DNA from: Chloranthus sessilifolius
Lineage: Eukaryota; Streptophyta; Magnoliopsida; Chloranthales; Chloranthaceae
Assembly: GCA_021018995.1 (NCBI GenBank)
Contig: CM037593.1
Span: 16,396,088 to 16,460,087 of the forward strand
Direction: 5' to 3'
DNA length: 64,000 nucleotides
A model generated the notes under the pieces. It was not told where the DNA came from and did no database searches. It saw only the letters and a list, made by a program, of their open reading frames with translations. Positions 9,802-21,471 of the stretch are shown here, one piece after another; position 1 is the stretch's first letter, and each line of letters opens with the position of its first letter. Position numbers and translations under genes: made by a program.

Positions 9802-12019
9802 GTAAGATTGTTAATTTATCTTCATAGATGTTTCTTTAGTGGACTTTTTTATTTGTATTTTATCAGGCTTTAATCTGGATAAAACAGATGTATCTTCTTG
9901 CTTGAGATGTATAATTTAAGTGCAACTTCTTCAGAGAGACAAAAGAAGTTTTTCTTTTAAAAAACTTTGCTTTGACTATATTGTTTGATTTTCACAATAA
10001 AATTTCTCTGCCTAGAAGTTCATTTATTTATTTAGCTTGGTATTACGTAGTCATTTTAGCTGTTAAGTGTTCTCATTTTTTCCCCTTCTCAGGTATGATC
10101 AATAAGTTGATTGTGTATAGCAATATTACAGATTTTGAGTTATTTACTCTTTTTTGTTCCATATGGGTTTTATCTCCTATGTTAAAAACTGTATGTCATG
10201 AAGTTATATTGTCCATACCTTGATCCATAAATAGTGTTTGCAATAGAACATACTGTTATATACTTATATTGCAGATGGAATGCCCCATACCATGTCATGT
10301 TGTGTAATACACTTGTCCTTATGGGCACATGTAACCCAGGTGCAGCCACGAGTATTTCTTTTTCAATTGAATTTGGAGCGTTGGATGCAAATATGATACT
10401 TATTTTGAGGAGTCTTGGTGCCAGATGGACATGTGTGATCTGTCCCCATCTCGGCATCCTTGTTTGTAACCAGTTGTTTCTTCTCTCTCTCTCTAAAGTC
10501 TAAACTGTCAAATATTTTTTTGATGAAGTACTATTGATCTCAAAAAGTGAGTGCTATTGCAGCTCATCTGACTAAATGCACCAGTGATACTTGACGTGAC
10601 CTGCTCGCTTGAAATGGAAACGTTTTCATCAATTACAGCCTCATTCATTTATCCACACAGTGCCAGCAGAGAGTAAAGCCATAGATGTTGCAAGGATTTA
10701 CAAGACTGAAAAAAGGAAGTGCAAAGTTGCACATCTTGCACTCAAGTAGTGGCAAAACGAGGGCTTAATAGGGGGCTGAATTGCAAATTTCCTTCTACCT
10801 GGACTGGGCCACAGAGATATAAACAATAGGCCTGAATTGCATTTCAAAAGGGGGAAAATGAAAGCCCATAACAGGCTACATTGGCCCATGTGGAGGTCCC
10901 TTCTCAGTAAAAGACTTTTGCAGAAATCTTAAAGTGGCAACACCCCTTTGCCATGAGTCTTTGACTCCTATTTGTTCTCTACAATTAAATAAGCTTCGTA
11001 GTTTAACTAAGACATTTAAAATACTAAGAAAACTGTATAGGAATTCAATTTAGAGGTCCTTTTAATTAGGAAACTGGAGTGGCTGTAGTAGATTTTATAG
11101 GAGAGAAAATTAGTGATCTCATATGGGTCTAGATCAATGTTACCTGATCCGTTGGTGTGCTCGGTTCGAATTCGGGTTTGTAATTCGCAATTCACTAAAT
11201 CCAAACGAACCCGATTCAGTAAGGGTAGGATGAGTTTTAAGTAAATAAAAAAAAAATGAGTAAAATTTAATTTAACTAAATTAAAGTATAACTTTTAGAA
11301 ATAGTATATATATAATAAAATTTGTATAAACTGCACAACTTCGGTAATAAGGAAGCGCTGGTAACAGATGGTGTATCTGGCTGATATAGCCTTAATAAGG
11401 AAGCCTTTCACCAAGCTTTCTTAGTTATTATTGGTTCACAATTTTAGAACTCATCAAGCTTCTTTAGCTATCACAATTTACACAGGATTTTAAACTGTGT
11501 AAAAATTTGAATAGTATTGTGGGTCTATCAGTCTTTCTAGATTTCACCAATGATCTAATGCATAAATGGTGAAATAACCATCCATATATAGTGCGATTTA
11601 TTATTCTCTTATCTATAAATGCAAAATTATTTTTTTACACTTTCAGAATTTTTTCATGTCTTGATTGCTTTATATGTTCTATTAAAGCTTTTGTTGGTTT
11701 GTCTCTATGTTGTGGAATCTACATAAGAAATTAGGCAAATGATTCCTGTTAGTTTGTCTCTATGTTGTGGAATCTACATAAGAAATTAGGCAAATGCTTC
11801 CTGTTGGTTTGTCTCTATGTTGTGGCTAAGTAGGCTTAGGGGAAAACATATGAAAAACTCTCATACTCAGTCTGAAAAATTCATACTTCCGCTGTGATAA
11901 AATTTCACTATGGTCACTTAATATGTCACTCCAAATTTATATAATTGTAGATCTCCTGTTATCCATTTGAGCCTATATTTGTCTTCCTCATTGTTTTGAA
12001 TCTGACTTTCGTCTCACAG
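9802..12019. other. Non-coding stretch between B55 and LIP5 exon fragments
   Basis: About 2.2 kb of AT-rich intron-like sequence. I found neither the next B55 exon nor the N-terminal LIP5 exons. A 55-bp tandem repeat lies at 11690-11830. Around 11130-11230 there is a GAA/TTCGG-rich patch reminiscent of hAT MITE interiors, without recognisable ends. Confidence 0.5.
11690..11830. repeat. 55-bp tandem repeat, about 2.4 copies
   Basis: The word gtctctatgttgtgg starts at 11701, 11756 and 11811, a constant period of 55 bp. Copies are nearly identical, indicating a recent duplication inside an intron-like region. Confidence 0.9.
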
Positions 12020-12690
12020 GATAAGAAGTCATTGAAGTTAGGGCCTGAAGATAACCAGTATCCGGAGGGATTTGCCTTAAATGGTTTCGCGAAGGCTGAT
12101 AAGCAAGACCAGGCTGGACGAGCTGACCTGTTGAGCAAATTTTCTATCTTATACACTGATTTTTTTTTTTAATTTAATTTATTTATTTCTTTGGTATTTC
12201 TAATTATCGCCTTGTAATTTCATGTGTCAATTGACTTGTTGGCCTTGTGACAGGAATACTGCAAAAACACTTTATGCTGCAAGCATCTTCTTTGAGATTC
12301 TTAATCAGTTTGGTGAATTACATCCTGATGTGAGTTCATAATCATTTTACCAATTGCGACATTTCATTGCCAAATTTTGAGAATCCTGAAAAGAGATTCA
12401 TCTGATTTTAGAAGTTTTTTTTTTTCCAAAAATAATTTTTTTTTGTTAATATTTTATCGTCTCCTATGTACATTGGAGAATGATTGAGTTTTGATTCAAT
12501 CACTTTCTTGGTATTTGACTTGTTTCTGATGCCCTTTTTTCTCGGACAGATTGAGCAGAAACAGAATTATTATGCTTGGAAAGCTGCAGACATAAGGAAA
12601 GCCTTGAAGGAAGGACGGAGGTCTGAGCCAGGGCCCCCTGGTGGCGATAAAGATTCAGTGATCCCCTCAAATGCGCCAAGCAACACATAT
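12020..12690 (+). pseudogene. LIP5: LIP5/VTA1-like gene fragment, three consecutive exons in frame
   Basis: LIP5 (yeast Vta1) activates the SKD1/Vps4 ATPase in ESCRT-III disassembly at multivesicular bodies. Exons 12020-12129, 12254-12329 and 12550-12690 sum to 327 nt (109 codons) with no stop, and all internal junctions have AG acceptors and GT donors. They encode KADKQDQAGRADL-NTAKTL, YAASIFFEILNQFGELHPD and IEQKQNYYAWKAADIRKALK, the second half of the N-terminal MIT-like domain, ending in the Gly/Pro-rich linker GPPGGDKD. The N-terminal exons and the C-terminal VTA1 domain are absent, so it is a fragment of a roughly 400-residue protein. The clean frame implies recent separation from the source gene, or retained function in a chimeric transcript. 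It lies on the same strand as the B55 fragment 2.2 kb upstream. Confidence 0.88.
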
Positions 12691-14818
12691 GTATGATTCT
12701 GAACTTGCAGTAGCTTGCATCTCTCAGAGAGAGAGAGAGAGAGCACAAAATTATGAATTGCATATGTGGTCTGCCCACATAACACCTCTGCGTATCATTG
12801 TATGAGTCTTGGTTAGCTTCTAAAGGCTAAAAAACCATCCCTATTAATCCACGTGGCACCCAAAACACGGTTTGGGTGTGCTACGTGGAGCAAGGGTAGT
12901 ATACATAGATCATATTTAAAAAAAATAAATTTTCAAAACTGGATTACCATGTTATTTTCAGCATCGGAAAGTGGGCGGTTCAAATTGGTTTTTTCCACCG
13001 TCCTAAAAAGCAGATGCAGAGATCTGTTTTTATTTTTTTATTTTTCGTTATGATATGTGCACGTCCTCCTTGTTCCACATGGCACTCAAACCATGTTCAA
13101 TGGAATTAGCATGGCTAAAAGTAATTGCAAACTAATGACGCAACCTTGAGGTCACAGATTCTATCCCAGCTTACCTGTAAAAAGACGAGTAATTCCAAAC
13201 CAGGACTTCAAGAAGGGATAAATATTTTTCTGGGCAAACTGGTACCTCTACTATTTTCTATTGAAGCATTGATTCACCAACTTTTTCCCAGAATAAACCA
13301 CAGTAGATACCTCCGAGTTCTGTTTGCATTGTTCTGAAGTTTTGATACACATACCGTACAACTTCATCAAACACTTCATGTAGATAAGATGAATATCCCT
13401 GTTTATTTTGAATTAGATGAATATCCCTGCTTGTTTAGATGATCCCTATTTCCCAAACACTTCATGTAGATAAGATGCATCCAATATTTAGTGCATATTT
13501 TGTTTGAAGCCGTTTGTCCCATGGCCCAATCAGTGGACTTAACAGAGGTCATGTGCCATTACATATATATATATATATTATTGACTCTTAACTTAAATAT
13601 CATACAGTGCCAAGTTTGGCTAGTCAGCTGACATAGTTGATCAAATAAGACAGACCATTTTACTGCAGAAGAGAACTGGTTTGAATGTTTTTCGCCAAAA
13701 AGAAGATGATCCCAGTTTTGCAGTTGCAAAAAAATATGAAAAATCATCTTATCTCTTTATATGATTTTTTTTTTTAAATAAATAAAAGAATAGATTTGGA
13801 AAAGGAAATATACAGTGAGTTTTCAATAGCTACAGAATAGATTTTTTACGTAAATCTGAGATATAAAACCTTGTGCAGAATTGTTAGCCACATCCCTGGA
13901 GTTGACCCCTAGCTCAATTATTCCTTGTGCTTGTCAAGAGCAACTTCCATGGATTCCTTTCAAGTTCTTCCAAGTGTGTTGATCCATCACTTTTTGTTTT
14001 CTTTAGCTCCTATGTTCTTTTTTTCCAGATCTGGTGATTTTGACATTTTTTAATCCATATCTAGCTTCTATGTTCAACAAAAAGAACATATTTTGAATCC
14101 AAATCTAGCTCCCATGTTCAACCCAAAAAAATAAATTTGAATCGAGATCTGGTGATTTTACTGCATAAGGATTGACAGATTCTTTTGTGTTTGGTAATGG
14201 TCTTCATTTTGGAAATGATGTAAACATAGCAATATTGAAATGTAAGCAAAGCTCTATTGGAAATGATGTAAACATCCCTTAAGTTATATTTTTTAAGCAA
14301 AGCTCTATTAATATGTTTGAAATTAAATTTCCCCAAAAGCTTTTGTTTAAACAGTGGCTGAGATTTTGGCTGACCTGTTTTTTCCAATTTTTTTGCAGAT
14401 TAATCATGATAGAAGATACTTCCATGTTCAGGCATGTTTGTTCCTTTATTCTTAATTTGGATAGATGTTTGCATCTATATTAAAGACTTCCAAGTCCAAT
14501 GGCAAATCCCATTGATGCTCAAAAGGAAACTAGGCCAATGCAAATACTTGTTCCATTGATTTCAAGCCCTCACCATGTGGAACATAATCTAAAGTCTGAG
14601 TCACTAAGGGAGTTGATGCTAGTTTAAAGAGGGAGCTTTATTATTGGCATGCATACTATGTAAGTGCTTCATCTACTTCTCCTTTTGATATTATTTCCCA
14701 AAGGAAAAGTATTTCAGTCATCATCTTTTGCGGAATAAGTGCTCTGTTGAAGCTAGAAGGTAAGAAAAATGATACTGCTTTAAAAGATGCACATGCACCC
14801 GTAATGTTAAGATGCCTT
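12691..14818. other. Intergenic stretch with MITE pieces
   Basis: A (GA)n run sits at about 12725-12742. At 12848-13120, ccacgtggcacccaaaa and gctacgtggagcaagg match ends of the 54.8-kb MITE family. A (TA)n run lies near 13564-13579, and near-duplicate aacacttcatgtagataagat copies occur at about 13368 and 13456. No gene is recognised here; isolated AG/GT-bounded bits such as 14400-14432 are too short to name. Confidence 0.45.
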
Positions 14819-14824
14819 CAAGGT

Positions 14825-15178
14825 ACGGGTGCACACCGGTCAGATTTGGGCTCGGTTGAGATCAAACCGATCCAATCTGTTTATTGGAATCCTCAACTTG
14901 AACCCAATCTGACCCGTTTATTACAACCATCAACTCGAACCCAATCCAACCTATTTAGCAAAAAAACTCGGGTCGAATCCGGTCAGGGTGGGTAAACTAG
15001 GTTCAAATATAAGAAAGGGAGTCGACTCAAGGCAGGTCGGGTCGGGGTTGGGTTAGGAACCTCAAACCGAACCCAACAAATTTAATAAACAAGTTCAGAT
15101 TTTCAATTTGACGGGTCAAAAATCTGAACCCAAACCCGACCTGTTGCAAGTCAGGTTGACTCGCCCATTTGCACCTAA
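14825..15178. mobile_element. Probable hAT-like element with proline-codon-like GGGTT/AACCC interior
   Basis: The left end tacgggtgcacaccgg is roughly the inverse of the right end cgcccatttgcaccta. The interior alternates cccgac/gtcggg words typical of the TAGGGxTG hAT MITEs elsewhere in this window. No clear 8-bp target duplication was found, so the ends are approximate. Confidence 0.45.
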
Positions 15179-15873
15179 TCACATGATGCGATTGATCAAT
15201 ATGTTACCCTTTGTTACCTTCACATTTCAAATGTGAAAAAACATCCAATTTATACACACATCAATTGATATTTATATCACAAATATCTTTGCATGTCAAT
15301 GGACAACACAGTTATCTTCCTTTACTTGTATTTGTTTGTGTGTGCACGTATTTGCATGTATTATTGGTGTTTGCATTCTAGTCTCTGCTGGGAAGTGGAC
15401 AGTAATATACTGCATGTCTTGTAAACTCATTGTTTATAGTTTATTGATATGATTTCTGATGTAGGAAGGAGTTTCTAATGCTCTATTCTGCATTTTGTTG
15501 GGATAAGGTGGTTGGATCTTTCACATTGAGAGCTACACATTGATACATAGTTGAAGGGTAATGGTATTTGCAGCCAAAGTTTGGGTCTGCTAAACTGATG
15601 GTTCCACCAGTAACACAATTGACTGACTTGAATCAGACAATAGAGATTGTTTTTACTTATCATTATTTTATGCAATGGATCTTGAGATCATGTCCCAACT
15701 ATCAGATGGTTATATATTGGACACATATCCAAAAGTGATCGTGATAACGACATACAATGAGAAGGGTTCTACAGTTTTTTGGGAGATGTGTACCACGTGG
15801 ATGCAACATCTGGTCGTCAGATATGTGGTTCATGATCTAAGGATCTACTGGATGTGAACCTCCGACAAAAAAC

Positions 15874-16492
15874 GATTCTCAACGGGCCAAGTTAGGGCTA
15901 GGCTGGTGTACAACCCGGCCTAGCCTACCCGGGCTGGGTTCCTCATTTTTTAGCACGGCCCTAACCCGGGCTGCGATGTACTCAGCCCAAGCCCGGCCCA
16001 TAGCGGGCCGGGCCAAGCTTGGGCCTTTTTTCAAGCTTTTATTAAGCAATTGTTTTTTTTAATAAAAAATTTCAAATAAATTTTCAAAGAGAGACTTTGA
16101 GGGGAGCGAGAAACTTGCTTGCTTAGACTTGGGACTTGAGATGATAGAGATTGCGATAAAATAAAAATCCTATTTTAGGGTTTCTATTTATGAAGCTTAC
16201 CTATTGGAATTGCAAGTGTATTTTTACTTAAATGTCATTGATTTTAAACCGTTCAACAGTTTAATCTCAGGGCATTTAATTAAAATACACTTAATTTAAT
16301 ATATATATATATATATATATATATCCGGGCTGAGTGTTGGAACAGTCAACCGAAGCCCAGCCCAGATCAATCCTAGTCACCACATGCTTAGCCCGACTCG
16401 GGTACCGGGCCAGGTTGGCTTCCTAAAATATATAGCTTTTTTCGGGCCGGATGCTGGCCAAAATCTGAGCTGGTCCGTCTCATTGAGTCCTA
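15874..16492. mobile_element. hAT-like element in the left arm (TAGGGCTCTCAATGGGCC family)
   Basis: GGGCC/GGCCC-rich ends (ctcaacgggccaagttaggg and, at the right, the inverse form with ctcattgagtcctaaccct) enclose an AT-rich core with a (TA)n run at 16302-16324. It is mirrored at 22796-23385 and related to the element at 46595-47406. Its presence in both arms means it inserted before the locus was inverted and duplicated. Confidence 0.75.
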
Positions 16493-16554
16493 ACCCTAAG
16501 TAAAGAGTTAATTTGGCTCGTTGCTCTTAGTCTCAGGTAAAGTCATTTTAACTC

Positions 16555-16562
16555 TTATAAAT
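16555..16562 (+). promoter_or_regulatory. TATA box of the left-arm NAC promoter
   Basis: TATAAATA lies about 150 bp upstream of the NAC start codon, followed by a purine-rich (GA)n leader. The same box is conserved in the opposite arm, pointing the other way. Confidence 0.6.
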
Positions 16563-16713
16563 AACACAATATTTAAAGGAGACAAAAGTAAAAAAATACA
16601 GAGAAAGAGAAGAAAGACGAAAATAAAGAAATAGAGAGAGAGAAGAGAGATATTTGTTTGAAAAAGTGATGTTAGATGTTGAAGGTGTAATAGTGAGAGG
16701 AAGGAAGCTTAGA

Positions 16714-17139
16714 ATGGAAATTGAGGGATTGCTAATAGGGTACAAGTTCGAGCCAACAGATGAAGAACTCATCACTCATTTCCTTAGCAAAAATGTACGC
16801 GATGAACGGCTACCGTCCGATATCATCAAAGAAAAAGACTTATACGGTGTGGAACCGTGGTTATTGTTTAATAGAGTTGAAGAGAAGGAGAAAGATATTT
16901 ACTTCGTCACAAGCAAAATAGAGATGAAGGAAGGGGGAGGAGGTAGCAGGCCCAATCGAATGGTCGGTTGCAAACATTGGAAGTCGACCTCTGGAGATTC
17001 AGAGATATTAAATTCTGAAGTAAGGGTTATTGAGTGGAAACAATCTTTGATTTTTGACAAGAAAAACAAGGATGTAGAATTGTTGAAGAAGGCCAAAATG
17101 AATGGATATGTCATGCACGAGTATGGGATTTCTACAGAG
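16714..17139 (+). pseudogene. NAC-domain exon, unit 1 (open frame, truncated gene)
   Basis: NAC proteins are plant transcription factors with an N-terminal DNA-binding domain of about 150 residues. The ATG at 16714 is followed by GYKFEPTDEELITHFL (subdomain A), IKEKDLYGVEPWLLF (B), EKDIYFVTSKIE with GCKHWKSTSGDSEI (C), VIEWKQSLIFDKKNKD (D) and NGYVMHEYGIS. The frame is open to a GTGAGT donor at 17140; a 60-70 bp intron ends with TTTCAG and a short exon (IIGLG) follows. There is also an in-frame upstream ATG at 16654. Canonical NACs have K-KxxLVFYxGRAP in subdomain D; the W-K-xSLIFDKK form is divergent but belongs to the family. No activation domain follows, so it would yield a truncated NAC at best. 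It is the only copy in the array with an intact domain frame. Confidence 0.72.
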
Positions 17140-17409
17140 GTGAGTCAGCTGACCTTGCTATCTAAGTTATTAATTTAACATTTCTATTCATTGCATCAAT
17201 TTCAGATTATTGGATTAGGTACACATATAAGTGAATTAATGAGTAACTGTAACCGTAATATAGAAACTGGTACTCATGTGATCTTATTAAGGTTTCTTTA
17301 AGGGTTTAAGTTTTTTAAGGCTTTGGGTTCCTTAAATCCATATGATCTTATGTAAGGGTTAAGTTTTGAAGGTGACAAAAGAAACCAAATCCTTAAATCA
17401 TGAGTTGCT

Positions 17410-17625
17410 TCATTTACGATCCAAGATTCTCAAAAATATATTATGAGATTATATGCTTATGATTAGATCTAGATCGTACATTATGATTAAATCATTCATT
17501 ATACTTATGATTACATGCTTACCGTCATCATCCATAATGTACGATCTAATAATAAGCATATAATCTCAAGATACATTTTCAAAAATCTTTAGTCGTAAAT
17601 GAAACAACTCATGATTTAAGAACTC
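17410..17625. repeat. Palindromic centre of unit 1
   Basis: Left arm words (catgagttgcttcatttacg, gagattatatgcttatgatt, agatcgtacattatg) are repeated in inverse order and orientation up to ctcatgatttaag at about 17616. Arms are about 100 bp around a small loop near 17490. Equivalent palindromes lie near 18850-19065, 20280-20500 and 21750-21975. Confidence 0.8.
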
Positions 17626-17639
17626 AACATCCTTGTTTT

Positions 17640-17950
17640 TCTTGTCATGATGCAATGAAGGAGAAAGATCTTTACTTCTTCAAGAACTCAACATCTTTAT
17701 TTTTCTTGTCAAAAATCAAAGATCGTTTCCACCCGATAACTCTTCCTTTTGAATTTAATATCTCTGTTCCTTTATCAAAGGTCGACTTCCAACGCCCACA
17801 ATCGACCGTTCGACTCGGCCTACTGCCTCCTCCCCCTTCCTTTATCTCTTTTCTGCCTGTGAAAAAGTAAAGATCTTTATTCTTTTCTTCAACTCCATCA
17901 AACAGCAGTCACGGTTTCACACCGTATAAATCTTTTTCTTTGATGACATC
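17640..17950 (-). pseudogene. Antisense NAC copy, unit 1
   Basis: Read on the reverse strand this encodes the C-terminal half of the same NAC domain (LIFDKK near 17700-17715, the W-K-S-T-containing block near 17780, then EKDLYF). It stops where the MITE begins at 17951, in the codon run for D-V-I-K. It therefore lacks the first third of the domain and has no start. It can pair with the sense exon upstream. Confidence 0.75.
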
Positions 17951-18100
17951 CAAGGATCAAAATTTTGGGTTAAATTTCAGTTTCGGGCATGATCGAAATC
18001 CGAAATTTTGGGTCCCATACAAAAAATCCGAAATTTTGTATTTCGGTTTCGGTGGGGACCAAAATCGAAATTTGGGTCATTTCGGCTGAAATTTTGACCC
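17951..18100. mobile_element. hAT MITE copy (CAAGGATCAAA family), unit 1
   Basis: Starts CAAGGATCAAAATTTTGGG directly after gatgacatc and ends in gaaattttgaccca, which runs straight into the next NAC leader. The right target duplication is missing, unlike the copy at 22305. Homologous copies occur at about 19395-19530 and 20829-20980. Confidence 0.75.
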
Positions 18101-18145
18101 AGCAGATGTTGAAGGTGTAATAGTGAGAGAAGAAGAAAGCTTAGA

Positions 18146-18571
18146 ATGAAAATTGAGGGATTGCTAATAGGGTACAAGTTCGAGCCAACAGATGAAGAAC
18201 TTATCACTCATTACCTTAACAAGAAGGTACGCGATGAATGGTTACCGTCCGATGTCATCAAAGAAAAAGACTTATACGGTATTGAATCGTGGTTGTTGTT
18301 TAATAGAGTTGAAGAGAAGGAGAAAGATATTTACTTCTTCACATGTAAAAGAGAGATGAAGGAAGGGGGAGGAGGCAGCAGGCCGAGTCGAACGCTCGGT
18401 TGTAAACGTTGGAAGTCGACCTCTGGAAATTTAGAGATATTAAATTCTGAAGGGAGGGTTATTGGGTGAAAACAATCTTTAGTTTTTGACAAGAAAAGCA
18501 ATGATGCTGAGTTCTTGAAGAAGACAAAAAAGAAGAGATATATCATGCACGAGTATGGGATTTCTACAAAG
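18146..18571 (+). pseudogene. NAC-domain exon, unit 2 (one nonsense mutation)
   Basis: Same domain as unit 1: GYKFEPTDEELITHYLNK, IKEKDLYGIESWLLF and GCKRWKSTSGNLEI. The Trp codon of the G-W-K step in subdomain D is TGA at about 18467-18469, ending the frame after 107 codons. Downstream sequence still matches up to an AAAG/GTGAGT donor at 18572. A single change separates this from an open domain. Confidence 0.75.
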
Positions 18572-19089
18572 GTGAGTCAGCTGACCCTGCTATCTAAGTT
18601 ATTAATTAAGTTGGATTTAATATTTCTATTCATTGCATCAATTTCAGATTATTGGATTAGGTACACATATGAGTGAATTAATGAGTAACCTTAACCGTAA
18701 CATAGAAACTGGTACTCATATGATCTTATTAAGGTTTCTTTAAGGGTTTAAGTTTTGGAAGGTGATAGAAGAAACCTAAATCCTTAAATCCATATGATCT
18801 TATGTAAAGGTTAAGTTTTGAAGGTGACAAAAGAAACCCAAAACTTAAATCATGAGTTGTTTCATTTACGACCCAAGATTCTCAAAAATATATCTTGAGA
18901 TTATATGCTTATGATTAGATCTAGATCGTATATTATGATTGGATTATACATTATACTTATGATTATATGCTTACCACCGTCATCCATAATATACGATATA
19001 ATCATAAGCATATAATCTCAAGATACGTTTTTAAAATCTTGAGTCGTAAATGAAATAACTCATGATTTAAGAACTCGACATTCTTGCTT

Positions 19090-19394
19090 TTGTTGTCATG
19101 ATGCAATGAAGGAGAAAGATTTTTACTTCTTCAAGAACTCAACATCTTTACTTTTCTTGTCAAAAATTAAAGATCGTTTCCACCCGATAACCCTTCCTTC
19201 TGAATTTAATATCTCTGAATCTCCTGAAGTCGACTTTCAATGCCCGCAATCGACCGTTCGACTCGGCCTACTGCCTCCCCCTTCCTTAATCTCTCTTCTG
19301 ATTGTGAAGAAGTAAAGATCTGTCTCATTTTCTTCAACTCCATTAAACAACAGTCACGATTTCATATTGTATAAGTCTTTTTCTTTGATGACAT
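19090..19394 (-). pseudogene. Antisense NAC copy, unit 2
   Basis: Inverted copy of the NAC domain C-terminal half, ending at the MITE (about 19395). The reverse strand shows the SLIFDKKSKDVEFLKK-like segment near 19130-19160. No start codon region is present. Confidence 0.7.
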
Positions 19395-19530
19395 GTAAGG
19401 ATTAAAATTTTCATTTCGGGCATGACCCAATTTTTCGATCCCATACAAAAAAACTAAAATTTTGGATTTGGGTTTCGATGGGAATCAAAATCGAAATTTG
19501 GGTCATTTCGGCCGAAATTTTGATTCAACA
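19395..19530. mobile_element. hAT MITE copy, unit 2
   Basis: Diverged and slightly shortened copy (taaggattaaaattt ... ccgaaattttgattca) between the antisense NAC and the next leader at 19531. Confidence 0.65.
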
Positions 19531-19571
19531 GATGTTGAAGGTGTAATAGTGAGAGAAGAAGAAAACTTAGA

Positions 19572-19995
19572 ATGGAAATGGAGGGATTGCTAATTGGGTA
19601 TAAGTTCGAGCCAACAGATGGAGAACTCATCACTTATTACCTTAGCAAGAAGGTACGCGATGAATGGTTACCGTTCGATGTCATAAAGAAAAAGACTTTA
19701 CGGTGTAGAATCGTAATTGTTGTTTAATGGAGTTGAAGAGAATGAGAAATATATTTACTTCTTCACAAGCAAAAGAGAGATGAAGGAAGGGGGATGAGGC
19801 AGCAGGCCAAGTCGAACGCTCGGTTGCAAACGTTGGAAGTCGACTTCTGGAGATTCAAAGATATTAAATTATGAAGGAAGGGTCATCGGGTGGAAACGAT
19901 CTTTAATTTTTTATAAGAAAAGCAAGGACGCTGAGTTCTTGAAGAAGGCAAAAAAGAATGGATATATCATGCACGAGTATGAGATTTCTACAGAG
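19572..19995 (+). pseudogene. NAC-domain exon, unit 3 (several lesions)
   Basis: ATG at 19572 opens the same domain, but small deletions near 19681-19695, an in-frame stop in the E-x-W-LLF region and a TGA in the glycine run near 19795 destroy it. The GTGAGT donor after ACAGAG at 19995 is preserved. This is the most decayed sense copy. Confidence 0.72.
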
Positions 19996-20519
19996 GTGAG
20001 TCAGCTACCCTGCTATCTAAGTTATTAATTAAGTTGGATTTAATATTTCTATTCATTGCATCAATTTCAGATTATTGAATTAGGTACACATATAAGTGAA
20101 TTAATGAGTAACTGTAACCGTAATATAGAAACTGGTATTCATATGATCTTATTCAGGTTTCTTTATGTTATGGGTTTAAGTTTTGGAAGGTGACAGAAGA
20201 AGCCTAAATCCGTAAATCCATATGATCTTATGTAAGGGTTAAGTTTTGAAGGTGACAAAAGAAACCCAAATCCTTAAATCATAAGTTGTTTCATTTACGA
20301 CCCAAGATTCTCAAAAATGTATCTTGAGATTATATGTTTCTGATTAGATCTAGATCGTACATTATGATTAGATCGTACATTATACTTATAATTCTATGCT
20401 TATCGTCGTCATCCATAATGTACAATCTAATCATAAGTATTTAATCTCAAGATACATTTTCAAAAATCTTGGGTCGTTAATGAAACAACTCATGATTTAA
20501 GAACTCAACATCCTTGTTT

Positions 20520-20828
20520 TTCTTGTCATGATGCAATGGAGGAGAAAGATCTTTACTTCTTCAAGAACTCAACATCTTTATTTTTCTTGTCAAAAATCAA
20601 ATATCGTTTCCACCCGATAACCCTTCCTTCTGAATTTAATATTTCTGAATCTTCTGAGGTCGACTTCCAACGCCCGCAAACGATCATTCGACTCTGCCTA
20701 CTACCTCCTCCCCCTTCCTTCACCTCTCTTCTGCTTGTGAAGAAGTAAAGATCTTTCTCATTTTCTTTAACTCCATTAAACAACAGTCACGATTTTACAC
20801 CATATAAGTCTTTTTCTTTGATGACATC
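20520..20828 (-). pseudogene. Antisense NAC copy, unit 3
   Basis: On the reverse strand, 76 codons are open from 20783 down: KENEKDLYFFTSRREV, WKSTSEDSEILNSEGRVIGW and KRYLIFDKKNKDVEFLKK. This is the C-terminal two thirds of the NAC domain, cut by the MITE at 20829. Confidence 0.75.
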
Positions 20829-20980
20829 CAAGGATCAAAATTTTAAGTTAAATTTCGGTTTTGAGCATAACCGAAATCCGAAATTTTGGATCCCATGCAA
20901 AAAATCCGAAATTTTAGATTTCTGTTTCGGTGGGGATTGAAATCGAAATTTGAGTCATTTCGGTCAAAATTTTGACCCAA
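20829..20980. mobile_element. hAT MITE copy, unit 3
   Basis: Begins CAAGGATCAAAATTTT after gatgacatc and ends in the gtcaaaattttgaccca region, joined to the unit 4 leader. Confidence 0.72.
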
Positions 20981-21021
20981 CAAATGTTGAAGGTGTAATA
21001 GTGAGAAGAAGAAAGTTTAGA

Positions 21022-21471
21022 ATGGAAATTGAGGGATTGCTAATAGGGTACAAGTTCGAGCCAACAGATGAAGAACTCATCACTCCTTACCTTAGCAAGA
21101 AGGTACGGGATGAATGGCTACCGTCCAAAGTCATTTACCTTAGCAAGAAGGTACGGGATGAATGGCTACCGTCCAAAGTCATCAAAGAAAAAGACTTATA
21201 CGGTGTGGAATCGTGGTTGTTATTTGATAGAGTTGAAGAGAATGAGAAAGATATTTACTTCTTCACAAGCACAAGAGAGATGAAGGAAAGGGGAGGAGGC
21301 AAAGAGTTTAATCTGGCCTTACATAAACGCTGGAAGTCGATTAAATTTTGAAAGATGGGTTATCGGGTGGAATTGATCTTTGGTTTTTGACAAGAAAAGC
21401 AAGGATGTTGAGTTTTTGAAAAGGCAAAAACGAATGGATTTATCACGCACGAGTGTAGGTTTTCTACAAAG
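21022..21471 (+). pseudogene. NAC-domain exon, unit 4, with internal 48-bp duplication
   Basis: The domain begins normally (GYKFEPTDEELITPYLSKKV). The 48 bp at 21087-21134, encoding YLSKKVRDEWLPSKVI, are repeated at 21135-21182 with one base changed, keeping the frame. The frame continues through IKEKDLYGVESWLLF and then breaks in the glycine-rich segment, where a deletion removes part of subdomain C and a stop follows at about 21350. A degenerate donor lies at 21472. Confidence 0.75.

Noticed and set aside
16654..17178. A complete functional NAC transcription factor gene
   Set aside because: The domain frame is open, but only a tiny second exon follows and no C-terminal region exists before the palindrome; best treated as a truncated copy.
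17655..17870. Plus-strand open frames at 17655, 19106 and 20536
   Set aside because: They are shadows of the antisense NAC copies; the reverse strand carries the recognisable domain.
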